From Phocaeicola_A sp045545095 (lineage in GTDB: Bacteria > Bacteroidota > Bacteroidia > Bacteroidales > Bacteroidaceae): a DNA stretch of 64,000 nucleotides. The notes beneath the pieces were generated by a model. The model searched no databases. It saw only the letters and a program-made list of their open reading frames with translations, and was not told where the DNA came from. The first letter of the stretch is position 1, and every line of letters begins with the position of its first letter. The translations under genes were made by a program, and so were the position numbers. The DNA is taken from the NCBI GenBank assembly GCA_045545095.1, contig JAZQAG010000004.1, positions 1 to 64,000 on the forward strand, in the 5' to 3' direction. Below, piece after piece: positions 50,381-58,741 of the stretch.

Positions 50381-51382
50381 TTATCCTAATTTGTTGTCAG
50401 AGCCAAGTACATTGATGATTTTGTGCTTGTACATCTTTTCCATGTTGCTACGAGCGGGGCCGAGATACTTGCGAGGATCGAATTCAGCAGGCTTCTCTGC
50501 CAATACCTGACGAACAGCAGCAGTCATGGCCAGACGAGAGTCTGAGTCGATATTGATTTTGCAAACAGCGCTCTTGGCAGCTTCACGCAACCACTCTTCG
50601 GGAATACCGATAGCAGCCTTCAGGGCACCACCGAACTTGTTGATAGTCTCAACCTCTTCCTGAGGTACTGATGATGAACCGTGGAGCACGATGGGGAATC
50701 CGGGAAGTTTCTCTTCAACAGCCTTCAATACGTCGAATGCCAAGGGAGGAGGAACCATACGACCAGTAACGGGGTCGATAGTACACTGCTCGGGAGTGAA
50801 CTTGTAAGCACCGTGAGAAGTACCGATAGAGATAGCCAAAGAGTCGCAACCTGTGCGAGTAGCGAAATCGATTACTTCTTCAGGGTTAGTGTATGTGTGG
50901 TGGTCAGAAGAAACTTCGTCCTCTACACCGGCCAATACACCAAGCTCGCCTTCAACGGTTACATCGAACTGATGAGCGTATTCAACAACCTTCTTAGTCA
51001 GAGCGATATTTTCTTCGTAGGGGAGGTGAGAACCGTCAATCATTACTGAAGAGAAACCTGAGTCGATGCAGCTCTTGCAAGTCTCGAAAGAATCTCCGTG
51101 GTCGAGGTGAAGAACGATTTCGGGCTTTTCGCAACCGAGTTCCTTTGCATATTCTACTGCACCCTGAGCCATGTAGCGGAGCAATGTAGCGTTGGCATAG
51201 TCACGGGCACCACGAGATACCTGAAGGATAACGGGTGACTTGGTTTCAACAGCAGCCTTGATGATGGCCTGCATCTGCTCCATGTTATTGAAGTTGAAAG
51301 CGGGAATGGCATAACCACCCTTAACGGCTTTTGCAAACATCTCTTTGGTGTTTACAAGGCCTAATTCTTTGTAATTTACCAT
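50381..51382 (-). CDS. fba: fructose-bisphosphate aldolase, class II
   Basis: A 333-residue zinc aldolase of glycolysis and gluconeogenesis, from MVNYKELGLVNTKEMFAKAVKGGYAIPAFNFNNMEQMQAIIKAAVE. The zinc site includes the His pair in VLHLDHGDSFETCKSCID, with further ligands in GSSSVPQEEVETINKFGG (HGSS) and ISIGTSHGAYKF. The frame is open back to 51565, but the promoter at 51429 and family start argue for the ATG at 51380-51382. Single gene. Confidence 0.95.
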   Translation of the reverse strand: MVNYKELGLVNTKEMFAKAVKGGYAIPAFNFNNMEQMQAIIKAAVETKSPVILQVSRGARDYANATLLRYMAQGAVEYAKELGCEKPEIVLHLDHGDSFETCKSCIDSGFSSVMIDGSHLPYEENIALTKKVVEYAHQFDVTVEGELGVLAGVEDEVSSDHHTYTNPEEVIDFATRTGCDSLAISIGTSHGAYKFTPEQCTIDPVTGRMVPPPLAFDVLKAVEEKLPGFPIVLHGSSSVPQEEVETINKFGGALKAAIGIPEEWLREAAKSAVCKINIDSDSRLAMTAAVRQVLAEKPAEFDPRKYLGPARSNMEKMYKHKIINVLGSDNKLG

Positions 51383-51428
51383 TGTTTGTTTTTTATTTAT
51401 GGTTAGTAATAATATTCTTTTTCGAGTG

Positions 51429-51436
51429 CAAAAGTA
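51429..51436 (-). promoter_or_regulatory. promoter -7 element of fba
   Basis: TACTTTTG on the minus strand, 46 bases ahead of the chosen fba ATG. Confidence 0.7.
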
Positions 51437-51574
51437 CGGAATATTGTCCGAATAAGAGACAAACATCAGATTGTTTTTGTTCGTTATAGACAGAAACGGG
51501 GAAGTTTCCGCTATCGGATGGATTCTATGGGAGAAGATTGCAAACTCTATATTACAATCTGTCAAAAGATCGGG

Positions 51575-52636
51575 TCAACGGTCGATATGCCTGATTGCTC
51601 CTGTTGTGGAATCGAACAATATTCGGGTGGTAGCTCCTTTGCCAAACAGATCGTTGGTGAGAACATCTGTCTGCCCCCATTGTGCTACGTGTATTTCGCC
51701 ATCATAAAGAATGTCTTGGTTACGATAAATGCGCAATTGTCCTTTCCCTGGGATCGTGTAGATGATGCCTTGAGGACGTTTGCTCTTCTTGGTAACTTTT
51801 TCTTCAGGAATGGAAAGCGATGTTTGATTCTTTAAATCATAATAGTAGGGTGCTCCGCTGAGGTCATCTGCATCTACAACACCCAGTTTCCTTGAAAAGC
51901 GGAACAGTATTTCTCCTTTCTGATCTGTAGCATCTGGGGTGATACGGAACGTGATTTGTTGGCTTTGTCGTGTAGTCGTTCCTTCGAACATTGCGGTCAA
52001 GGCCGCTTCTTGTTCTTCTAATGTGCTGAGAATGATTTTCAAAGCTTCTCCGTCTTTAGGCATATTGTCTGCTTGTCCGCGGATAATGGATGTTCGACTG
52101 TCCCGGATATTGTAAATCTCGCGAGCTACCAGTTCAGCCATTTTGGCGGTAGAGGTGGCGGTTAAAATTTCTTCGCTAAGGAAACGCCGTGGGTTTACTG
52201 GGGTTTTCTGTTGTGGAGTACGTGGGGAGGGGGTCTGATTCAAATGGGGAGGTTCATCGTAATTAATGGAAGACAGGATACCTTCTTCTGTTAATGAGAC
52301 AAGTGAAGATAAACTTTTGTCTTTCATTTTTATAGTATAGCTTTTTTGAGGGTCTGCAATTCCGACAGGTGTTATTTGAAGGTCCTTAATCTCCCAATAA
52401 GTCTCAGGAGCAGAAGAGATACCTTGGGAGCGCAGGTAGCGATTGGCATAATGGCAAAAATCTCCTGGTGTATAAGTGACCTTTTCTACATCAAGAGTAA
52501 TATCTATGGCTGTTTGTGGAAGAAAATAGATAATGCCTTCGGTGTTGTATGTCGGCATATGTCCACTACTCTCTGTTTGTGCCATACAAGTTAGAGAGAG
52601 GATGCTTAACGCGCAGGTGATAAATCTCTTTTTCAT
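51575..52636 (-). CDS. DUF4831 family exported protein
   Basis: A 353-residue secreted protein with signal peptide MKKRFITCALSILSLTCMA. The mature part matches the DUF4831 pattern of Bacteroidetes, with GIIYFLPQTAIDITLDVEKVTYTPGDFCHYANRYLR near the start, the RSFLSEEILTATSTAKMAELVAREIYNIRDSRTSIIRG block in the middle and KGIIYTIPGKGQLRIYRNQDILYDGEIHVAQWG at the end. Its role is unknown. A Pro/Thr-rich stretch about residues 135-150 looks like a linker between two similar halves. Confidence 0.8.
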   Translation of the reverse strand: MKKRFITCALSILSLTCMAQTESSGHMPTYNTEGIIYFLPQTAIDITLDVEKVTYTPGDFCHYANRYLRSQGISSAPETYWEIKDLQITPVGIADPQKSYTIKMKDKSLSSLVSLTEEGILSSINYDEPPHLNQTPSPRTPQQKTPVNPRRFLSEEILTATSTAKMAELVAREIYNIRDSRTSIIRGQADNMPKDGEALKIILSTLEEQEAALTAMFEGTTTRQSQQITFRITPDATDQKGEILFRFSRKLGVVDADDLSGAPYYYDLKNQTSLSIPEEKVTKKSKRPQGIIYTIPGKGQLRIYRNQDILYDGEIHVAQWGQTDVLTNDLFGKGATTRILFDSTTGAIRHIDR

Positions 52637-52734
52637 TGTTCTAATTGTTCTCTGTTTTTATGTCGGTTCGGATGGATGGGATTTGGATTTGGCACGTATC
52701 TCTTCGGTATAGGATTTTCTGGGATACGATATGC

Positions 52735-54285
52735 TTAGTAACATTTCATCTCCTTGTCTGTGCAAAGATACTGATTCTTTTCTAATTTATTCCATGCCAA
52801 AGGCAAATTGTCTATAATATCACTGGCAATCATACCATTTTCACCTTTTTTGTCAGCGGCCAAGTCTCCTGCAACTCCGTGCAAATAGGGTGCCATAAGG
52901 CTGGCATCTTCGGGGGAATACCCTTGAGCTAACAAAGCCAATAGGATGCCGGTAAGTACATCTCCGCTACCAGCGGTAGCCATGCCCGGACCTCCAGTCG
53001 GATTGAAATGGCAAGTACCGTTAGGGGTGATGACTGCACTCCAATTGCCTTTGAGAATGATGTTGACATGCAGGCGGGTGGCCAATTCCCTGGCTTTGGT
53101 AAGTCTTTCGTAGCTGGTGGAACATCGGCCGACAAGTCTTTCCAATTCTTTGGGGTGAGGAGTCAGGATACTTCCTTTGGGAATGATTGGGAGCCATTCT
53201 TTGCGGTTTGCCAATATGTTGAGGGCGTCGGCATCAATGATGACTGGTTGGTGAATTGTTTGCAATTGTTCGAGCAGAGCTGATGCCGTTTCTTCATGTT
53301 GTCCAAGTCCGGGACCTATGGCAACACCACGATAATTGTCGGTTTCGATGGCTCCGGCTATATGGTGGTTCCCTTCGTCAGGAATCACCATGGCTTCAGG
53401 TACAGAGGTCTGTAGGATAGGCAGATTGGTTTCAGGAGCATAGACTGAAAGCAATCCGATACCGCTACGCAAGGCTGCTCGTGCTGAGAGGATGGATGCT
53501 CCGGCCATACCACGTGAACCGGCAATCAGCAGACCGTGTCCAAAAATCCCTTTATGGGCGAATGGCGGACGATTTTTGATTTTAGGCCGAATGTCTTCTT
53601 GAGTGGTAACCCGATAGGGACTGTCTGCCTCCTCTATTCCTTTGCGGCTCAATTGAATATCCAAGCAGAACCAATCCCCTATATAAGGTTGGTTTTCAGG
53701 CAGGAAAAAAGAGAGTTTGGGCATTTGTAGGCTCAAAGTCATAGTAGCATGGATTATGTGTTCGGGAGGATTGCTTGTATTGTCTTCACACATAAGTCCT
53801 GAGGGAATGTCTATGGAGATAATGGAGGCAGGGGAATTGTTGAGGTATCTGACCAATGATGCGTATCCTCCTTCCAAAGGTTTGTTGAGTCCTGAACCAA
53901 AAAGCCCGTCAATGACAATGTCTGATTTCTTTAATGTGGGAGGCGTAAAACTTGAGATCACTTCAGTGAACATAATATTGGAGTACTCCAGTAATCGTTC
54001 TGCATTGGCTTGGCAATCCGGAGAAAGGTGATTGCGGGTATTGAAAAGGATTACCTCTATCTGATGTCCATGGTCGGAGAGCATACGGGCTACGGCCAAA
54101 GCATCTCCTCCATTGTTGCCGGGACCGGCAAATACGACAAAATGAAGAGGGCGTTGGAACATTTGGCATATTGAGTCGCTGAGGGCTTTTGCGGCACGTT
54201 CCATCAGGTCTAGAGAGGTTATACCCTCTTCCGCAATGGTACGCCTGTCAAGTTCCTGTATCTGTGTCTTTGTCAAGAATTTCAT
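52735..54285 (-). CDS. nnr: bifunctional NAD(P)H-hydrate epimerase / ADP-dependent dehydratase
   Basis: A 516-residue repair enzyme for hydrated NAD(P)H. The N-terminal YjeF-type epimerase (about 1-215) contains AGPGNNGGDALAVARMLSDHGHQIEVILF and DIPSGLMCEDNT, and the C-terminal ribokinase-like dehydratase (about 225-516) has AHKGIFGHGLLIAGSRGMAGASILSARAALRSG and GPGMATAGSGDVLTGILLALLAQG. The ATG at 54283-54285 (MKFLTKTQIQELDRRTI) is the family start although the frame is open to 54348. Confidence 0.92.
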   Translation of the reverse strand: MKFLTKTQIQELDRRTIAEEGITSLDLMERAAKALSDSICQMFQRPLHFVVFAGPGNNGGDALAVARMLSDHGHQIEVILFNTRNHLSPDCQANAERLLEYSNIMFTEVISSFTPPTLKKSDIVIDGLFGSGLNKPLEGGYASLVRYLNNSPASIISIDIPSGLMCEDNTSNPPEHIIHATMTLSLQMPKLSFFLPENQPYIGDWFCLDIQLSRKGIEEADSPYRVTTQEDIRPKIKNRPPFAHKGIFGHGLLIAGSRGMAGASILSARAALRSGIGLLSVYAPETNLPILQTSVPEAMVIPDEGNHHIAGAIETDNYRGVAIGPGLGQHEETASALLEQLQTIHQPVIIDADALNILANRKEWLPIIPKGSILTPHPKELERLVGRCSTSYERLTKARELATRLHVNIILKGNWSAVITPNGTCHFNPTGGPGMATAGSGDVLTGILLALLAQGYSPEDASLMAPYLHGVAGDLAADKKGENGMIASDIIDNLPLAWNKLEKNQYLCTDKEMKCY

Positions 54286-54348
54286 AAATAATGTATTTTC
54301 GAAGATGTAAAAGTACACTTTTTCTGGTAAAATATGAAAGAAAATCAT

Positions 54349-54356
54349 TATTTTTG
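54349..54356 (+). promoter_or_regulatory. promoter -7 element of adk
   Basis: TATTTTTG on the plus strand, 94 bases ahead of adk. Confidence 0.55.
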
Positions 54357-54450
54357 TGCCAATTTTCTAAAAAGTGCTTGCAAAAGCTCTCGCTGATAGG
54401 AAGAAATGACGTAAAATAAAACATACAAAATAATAATAAGTTTTGAGAAT

Positions 54451-55026
54451 ATGCTGAACATCGTAATTTTTGGAGCACCAGGTTCTGGAAAAGGAACTCA
54501 GAGTGCACGTATAGTCGAAAAATATGGTTTGAATCACATCTCTACCGGTGATGTGTTGCGTGCTGAGATTAAGAATGGCACAGAATTGGGAAAGACTGCT
54601 AAAGGGTATATAGATCAAGGACAACTCATTCCAGATTCATTGATGATTGATATCTTGGCCAGTGTCTTTGACTCTTTCACTGATAGCAAAGGGGTAATTT
54701 TTGATGGTTTCCCCCGTACGATAGCTCAGGCCGATGCATTGAAAGTCATGTTGGCAGAGCGTGGTCAGGAAGTTTCCATTATGTTGGATTTGGATGTTCC
54801 GGAGGATGAATTGATGACACGCCTGATCAAGCGTGGACAGGAGAGTGGACGTGCTGATGATAATGAAGAGACAATCAAGAAGCGTCTTGTCGTGTATCAT
54901 ACGCAAACGGCTCCCCTCATTGATTGGTACAAGGCTGATGGCAAGTATTGCCATATCAATGGCTTGGGAACTATGGAAGGCATTTTTGCCGAGATTGCCG
55001 ATGCCATAGACAAAGTGAACGGTTAA
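54451..55026 (+). CDS. adk: adenylate kinase
   Basis: A 191-residue short-lid adenylate kinase. The P-loop is IFGAPGSGKGTQSARIVEKYGL (residues 5-15), with NMP-binding segment HISTGDVLRAEIKNGTELG and the lid part LIKRGQESGRADDNEETIKKRL. The short form lacks the zinc-finger lid. It balances AMP, ADP and ATP in the cytoplasm. It has its own promoter and is followed by the REP-type hairpin and obg. Confidence 0.95.
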   Translation: MLNIVIFGAPGSGKGTQSARIVEKYGLNHISTGDVLRAEIKNGTELGKTAKGYIDQGQLIPDSLMIDILASVFDSFTDSKGVIFDGFPRTIAQADALKVMLAERGQEVSIMLDLDVPEDELMTRLIKRGQESGRADDNEETIKKRLVVYHTQTAPLIDWYKADGKYCHINGLGTMEGIFAEIADAIDKVNG

Positions 55027-55037
55027 TTTGGAGTATA

Positions 55038-55108
55038 TAGGCACAGATTATACGGATGGACACGGATGGGATATGAAAACCCCGTGCAATCTGCGTAATC
55101 TGTGCCTA
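55038..55108. repeat. REP-type inverted repeat (CTGCG/CACAGATTA family) between adk and obg
   Basis: TAGGCACAGATTA (55038-55050) is perfectly complementary to TAATCTGTGCCTA (55096-55108), and the stem continues imperfectly (ACACGG with CCGTGC). The right arm contains AATCTGCGTAATCTGTG, the same kind of unit as the ATCTGCGTC repeats at 59780 and 62888. It may act as the adk terminator. Confidence 0.75.
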
Positions 55109-55124
55109 AAAGTTTTAGAAAAGT

Positions 55125-56303
55125 ATGGCTGAAAGCAACTTTGTTGACTATGTGAAAATTTATTGCCGCTCAGGAAAGGGCGGACGTGGTTCCATGCACA
55201 TGCACCGTGCCAAGTATGTCCCTAATGGAGGTCCGGATGGGGGCGATGGCGGACGTGGGGGTGATGTTATCCTGCGTGGTAATCGCAATTATTGGACACT
55301 GCTTCATCTGAAGTATGACCGTCATGTCTTTGCCGGACACGGAGGAAATGGCTCTAAGAATAAAAGTTTCGGTAAGGATGGGGAGGACAAGATAATAGAT
55401 GTCCCTTGCGGGACGGTCGTGTACAATGCCGAGACAGGAGAGTACATTTGCGATGTCACTGAACACGATCAGAAAGTGATACTCCTGAAAGGTGGACGTG
55501 GCGGATTGGGCAACTGGCATTTCCGTACGGCTACACGGCAGGCTCCTCGTTTTGCCCAACCGGGCGAACCTATGCAGGAACTGACCGTCATTATGGAACT
55601 CAAATTGCTGGCAGATGTGGGATTGGTCGGATTCCCGAATGCCGGAAAGTCAACATTGCTTTCTGCGGTCTCTTCTGCCCGTCCCAAGATTGCCAATTAT
55701 CCTTTTACCACGTTGGAACCGAATTTGGGTATTGTGCCATATCGTGAGGGAAAATCTTTTGTCATGGCCGATATTCCAGGTATCATCGAAGGAGCCAGCG
55801 AGGGAAAAGGGTTAGGATTGCGATTCCTTCGTCATATCGAGCGAAATTCTTTGTTGCTCTTTATGGTTCCGGGAGATACGGACGATATCCGTAAGGAGTA
55901 TGAGGTTCTGCTCAATGAACTGGCAACATTCAATCCCGACATGTTGGACAAACAACGCATATTGGCCATCACGAAAAGTGATATGCTGGACGAAGAACTC
56001 ATCCAGATGTTGGGAGAGAATCTGCCTGAGGATGTACCTCATGTATTCATTTCTTCGTTGACAGGTTTGGGTATCCAGCAACTGAAGGACCTCTTGTGGG
56101 TCGCTCTTAATAGCGAGAGCAACAAGTTGGCCGGTATCGTAAATGAGGACAAGTTGGTACATCGTCCGAAAGATGTAAGCAAGTTGGCTCAAGAACTTCG
56201 GGAGATGGGCGAAGATGAAGAGATAGAATTCATTGATGATTGGGAAGAGGATGAGGAAGAGTGGGAAGAGTTGGATGACTTCGAATACGAAGATGAAGAG
56301 TAA
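55125..56303 (+). CDS. obgE: Obg-family GTPase (ObgE/CgtA)
   Basis: A 392-residue GTPase tied to 50S subunit assembly. The glycine-rich Obg domain (about 1-158) contains KGGRGSMHMHRAKYVPNGGPDGGDGGRGGDVI, the G domain (about 160-330) has the P-loop VGFPNAGKSTLLS, DIPGIIEGASEGKGLG, and TKSD; an acidic C-terminal tail (EEDEEEWEELDDFEYEDEE) follows. Typical size. It is preceded by a repeat hairpin. Confidence 0.95.
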   Translation: MAESNFVDYVKIYCRSGKGGRGSMHMHRAKYVPNGGPDGGDGGRGGDVILRGNRNYWTLLHLKYDRHVFAGHGGNGSKNKSFGKDGEDKIIDVPCGTVVYNAETGEYICDVTEHDQKVILLKGGRGGLGNWHFRTATRQAPRFAQPGEPMQELTVIMELKLLADVGLVGFPNAGKSTLLSAVSSARPKIANYPFTTLEPNLGIVPYREGKSFVMADIPGIIEGASEGKGLGLRFLRHIERNSLLLFMVPGDTDDIRKEYEVLLNELATFNPDMLDKQRILAITKSDMLDEELIQMLGENLPEDVPHVFISSLTGLGIQQLKDLLWVALNSESNKLAGIVNEDKLVHRPKDVSKLAQELREMGEDEEIEFIDDWEEDEEEWEELDDFEYEDEE

Positions 56304-56349
56304 TTCCTCTATACCTTTATATATATAGTAGCACAAATATTCTTCTGTC

Positions 56350-57123
56350 TTGAGTTACATAGAATATCATTTCCCTCCTGTGGTAAAGGCCTTCAGTACT
56401 TGTCGGGATGGCGGATGTGGCGAGGGTGCTTATGCTTCATTCAACTGTACACATTATTGTGGGGACAATCCTGTCCATGTGTCGGCCAATCGGGAGCGTC
56501 TTTGCACTGATTGGCAGATAGCTCCCGACCGTCTTTTTATTCCTCGGCAAGTCCATGATACCCGTATAGCAATAGTGGATGAGGCTTTCCTTGCTGAGTC
56601 GATGTCGCGGCAGACAGAGTTGTTGGAAGGTGTGGATGCACTGGTTTCTCCATTGCCGCAATGTTGCTTGGCTGTATCCACGGCAGATTGTGTACCGGTA
56701 TTGCTCTACGATGAACGCAATGGCATAATCGCGGCTATTCATGCCGGTTGGCGGGGCACGGTGGCTGGTATTGTATGGAAAACCCTTGACCTGATGGCTC
56801 GTCGTTATGGTACTCTGGGAGAAGATGTGAAGGCTGCTATAGGTCCCAGTATCTCGCAAGCCTCTTTTGAAGTTGGTGATGAGGTCTATCAGGCATTTGA
56901 AAAGGCGGGTTTTCCTATGGGACAGATAGCAGTACGTAGGGAAAAGTGGCACATAGACCTGTGGGAGGCCAATCGGATTCAGTTGCGGGAAAGAGGAGTC
57001 CTGCCTCTTTGTATCGAAGTGGCAGGCATCTGTACGTATCAGCAAGTGGACCGTTTCTTTTCAGCCCGTAGGTTGGGCATCATGTCCGGACGCATATTGA
57101 CGGGGATTATGAGGGAGCTGTAG
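56350..57123 (+). CDS. laccase-domain protein (YfiH/PgeF family, purine-nucleoside-related)
   Basis: A 257-residue protein of the multicopper-laccase-domain family whose members act on purine nucleosides or in murein recycling. The active-site parts are FNCTHYCGDNP (His), LAVSTADCVPVLL (Cys) and AAIHAGWRGTVAGI (His). The start is a TTG at 56350 (MSYIEYHFPPVVKAF), since no ATG lies in frame before the first strand. It probably shares a transcript with obg, whose stop is 46 bases upstream. Confidence 0.85.
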   Translation: MSYIEYHFPPVVKAFSTCRDGGCGEGAYASFNCTHYCGDNPVHVSANRERLCTDWQIAPDRLFIPRQVHDTRIAIVDEAFLAESMSRQTELLEGVDALVSPLPQCCLAVSTADCVPVLLYDERNGIIAAIHAGWRGTVAGIVWKTLDLMARRYGTLGEDVKAAIGPSISQASFEVGDEVYQAFEKAGFPMGQIAVRREKWHIDLWEANRIQLRERGVLPLCIEVAGICTYQQVDRFFSARRLGIMSGRILTGIMREL

Positions 57124-57227
57124 TGAAACAAGGGGCATTTTTCGGATATCGTTTGGTGTACTCCTATCTTGTGTATTGCTACAATTAGGATTGATCACAA
57201 ATTAAAAAATAAAGATTATAGTCGGTT

Positions 57228-57413
57228 ATGGATGATATTTCAAAAACCATTCTGCAAGGAATAACTTTCAAAGGAGCATCTTCGCGCTCAAAAGAGGGCA
57301 ATAAGGTGAAGACAAAAGCTAAAAAGAAGGCTTATATCACGGGTGCACATGGCTCTGGTTCTGCAAAAATGAAAGCTGATTTCCGTAAAAAGCGGGCCAA
57401 TCGGCATAAATAG
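57228..57413 (+). CDS. small basic protein (61 aa) of unknown function
   Basis: An open frame MDDISKTILQGITFKGASSR rich in Lys, Arg, Ser and Gly (about 18 basic residues), ending RKKRANRHK. It might be a nucleic-acid-binding or ribosome-associated small protein. It lies 104 bases after the laccase-domain gene with an ATG that follows an A-rich leader, and before a separate strong promoter. The composition suggests a real basic protein, but no family is recognised. Confidence 0.5.
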   Translation: MDDISKTILQGITFKGASSRSKEGNKVKTKAKKKAYITGAHGSGSAKMKADFRKKRANRHK

Positions 57414-57478
57414 ACCTACAAAAAGACGTTTTTTTTGCCCTTTTTAACGGATTCGGGAAGAAAAAACTAATTAAAGCT

Positions 57479-57508
57479 TTTGAGTTTTCGGAATTATACC
57501 TACCTTTG
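57479..57508 (+). promoter_or_regulatory. promoter of the beta-barrel gene at 57587
   Basis: TTTG at 57479-57482 and TACCTTTG at 57501-57508, spacer 18. The predicted leader of about 70 bases is A/T-rich. Confidence 0.75.
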
Positions 57509-57586
57509 CACCGTCAAAGAAAACGGAATGGATGAATCTTGTGTATTCTGAAATTCTTATTGTCTAACTTAAAAAAAGGTATTATT

Positions 57587-58123
57587 ATGAAAAAGATTTT
57601 TTTGACTTTGATGGTAATGGTTGCAGCTGTAACTGCTAACGCTCAGGTTTGGGTAGGTGGATCACTCGGATTCTGGTCTAATGGCGATGCTGAAGGTACT
57701 GAAACTAAGACTACATTTAACATCAAACCCGAAGTAGGTTATGACTTGTCAGAGGATTGGTCAATTGCTATCGGCTTGGGTTATGAGTTGGCTAAGCCTG
57801 AGGAAGGTGAGGATGTTTCTGCTTTGAGCGTAAATCCTTATGCACGTTATAACTTGATTAAGGCTGGTAACTTCAAGTTCTTCCTTGATGGTGGCTTTAA
57901 CTTCGCTTCATATGACAATGGAGGTGATGACAACTTCAATGCATGGAACATTGGTATCAGACCTGGTGTTGCATACTCTTTGAATGAGAACTTCAGTCTT
58001 GTTGCTCACATGGGATTCTTGGGTTATCAGGATGCTGATGATGAACTCGGTGACCTCGTTCAGAAGGGATTTGGATTCCAGTTTGACAACAATATCTCTT
58101 TCGGCGTTTACTACGCATTCTAA
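57587..58123 (+). CDS. small outer-membrane beta-barrel protein
   Basis: A 178-residue exported protein from the ATG at 57587 (upstream codons in frame from 57539 lie in the leader). Signal peptide MKKIFLTLMVMVAAVTANA, then an eight-stranded type barrel: VWVGGSLGFWSNGD, FNIKPEVGYDLSEDWSIAIGLGYEL, NPYARYNLIKAGNFKFFLDGGFNF, GIRPGVAYSLNENFSLVAHMGFLGY and FDNNISFGVYYAF, with the C-terminal Phe. It resembles OmpX/OmpA-like barrels. The codon usage and strong promoter suggest high expression. Confidence 0.85.
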   Translation: MKKIFLTLMVMVAAVTANAQVWVGGSLGFWSNGDAEGTETKTTFNIKPEVGYDLSEDWSIAIGLGYELAKPEEGEDVSALSVNPYARYNLIKAGNFKFFLDGGFNFASYDNGGDDNFNAWNIGIRPGVAYSLNENFSLVAHMGFLGYQDADDELGDLVQKGFGFQFDNNISFGVYYAF

Positions 58124-58152
58124 GAATCAGATAGTATAAGAGAATAAATAAT

Positions 58153-58183
58153 GAGGGCTGTATCCTTATCGGATGCGGCCCTC
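58153..58183 (+). terminator. terminator after the beta-barrel gene
   Basis: GAGGGC pairs with GCCCTC and the stem continues through TGTATCC/GGATGCG (with G-U pairs) around loop TTATC, followed by TTTCTTTTT. Confidence 0.85.
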
Positions 58184-58741
58184 TTTCTTTTTGGGGGACT
58201 TCTCATGTGTCTAGAGGAGTCTCCTTTCTTTTCCTGTGTATTAGGGTTATGGTGGAAGAGTAAAGAGCTTTTGGACGAATGACAATAGTTTGTAAGGTCC
58301 TCTTTAAGGTTAAAAGGAGTACCCTTTGACGGAAACTTTTGTCCCCCTCAAGTTCCACTTTTTTATCCCCCCGTAGGAAACGCCGTTTCCCTACGGGGGA
58401 ACGCGCGTTTCCCTTATAGGGGAACTATGATTTCCCTATAGGGGAACGACAGTTTCTCAGGCCGGAAACGAGAGTTCCCTAAAATGAAAATTTTCAGGAA
58501 ACTGCAGCTTGTTGATTTACAGCTTGATACGTACTTTTTGGCGATTCCCCATTTTTGTAGAGGGAGAATGCAAGAAATGTTTGATGGGGAGTGGAATTGG
58601 GCTCTTATCGGTCAACCCTACGTACTACGCATGGGTAAAGTAAAAGAGAGTCAGCAATTATATATAAGTGAAGAGAAGTCTTTTATTTCTTCCCAATGAG
58701 TGTGTCTGACATGAGATTATTCAATGGGGATGAAATAAGAA
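58184..58741. other. non-coding stretch holding array B
   Basis: About 560 bases between the terminator and the EamA gene (minus strand, stop at 58742). It contains array B and a 71-codon frame at 58484-58699 without family signals or promoter. Nothing else is recognisable. Confidence 0.45.
58331..58502. repeat. array B: phased GGAAAC...GTTTCC dyads, period about 22 bp
   Basis: From 58376 the motif GGAA(A)C recurs at 58376, 58398, 58421, 58443 and 58464 (spacing 21-23) and again at 58497. Complete dyads are GGAAACGCCGTTTCC, GGAACGCGCGTTTCC, GGAACTATGATTTCC, GGAACGACAGTTTCT and GGAAACGAGAGTTCC. Linkers such as CTACGGG and CTATAGG complete a second set of pairings (CCGTAGG with CCTACGG). Left of 58376 the units are decayed (GGAAAC at 58331). 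The last unit is TGAAAATTTTCA. Confidence 0.88.

Noticed and set aside
58484..58699. 71-codon plus-strand frame after array B
   Set aside because: Starts in the last array unit, lacks a promoter and any recognisable features.
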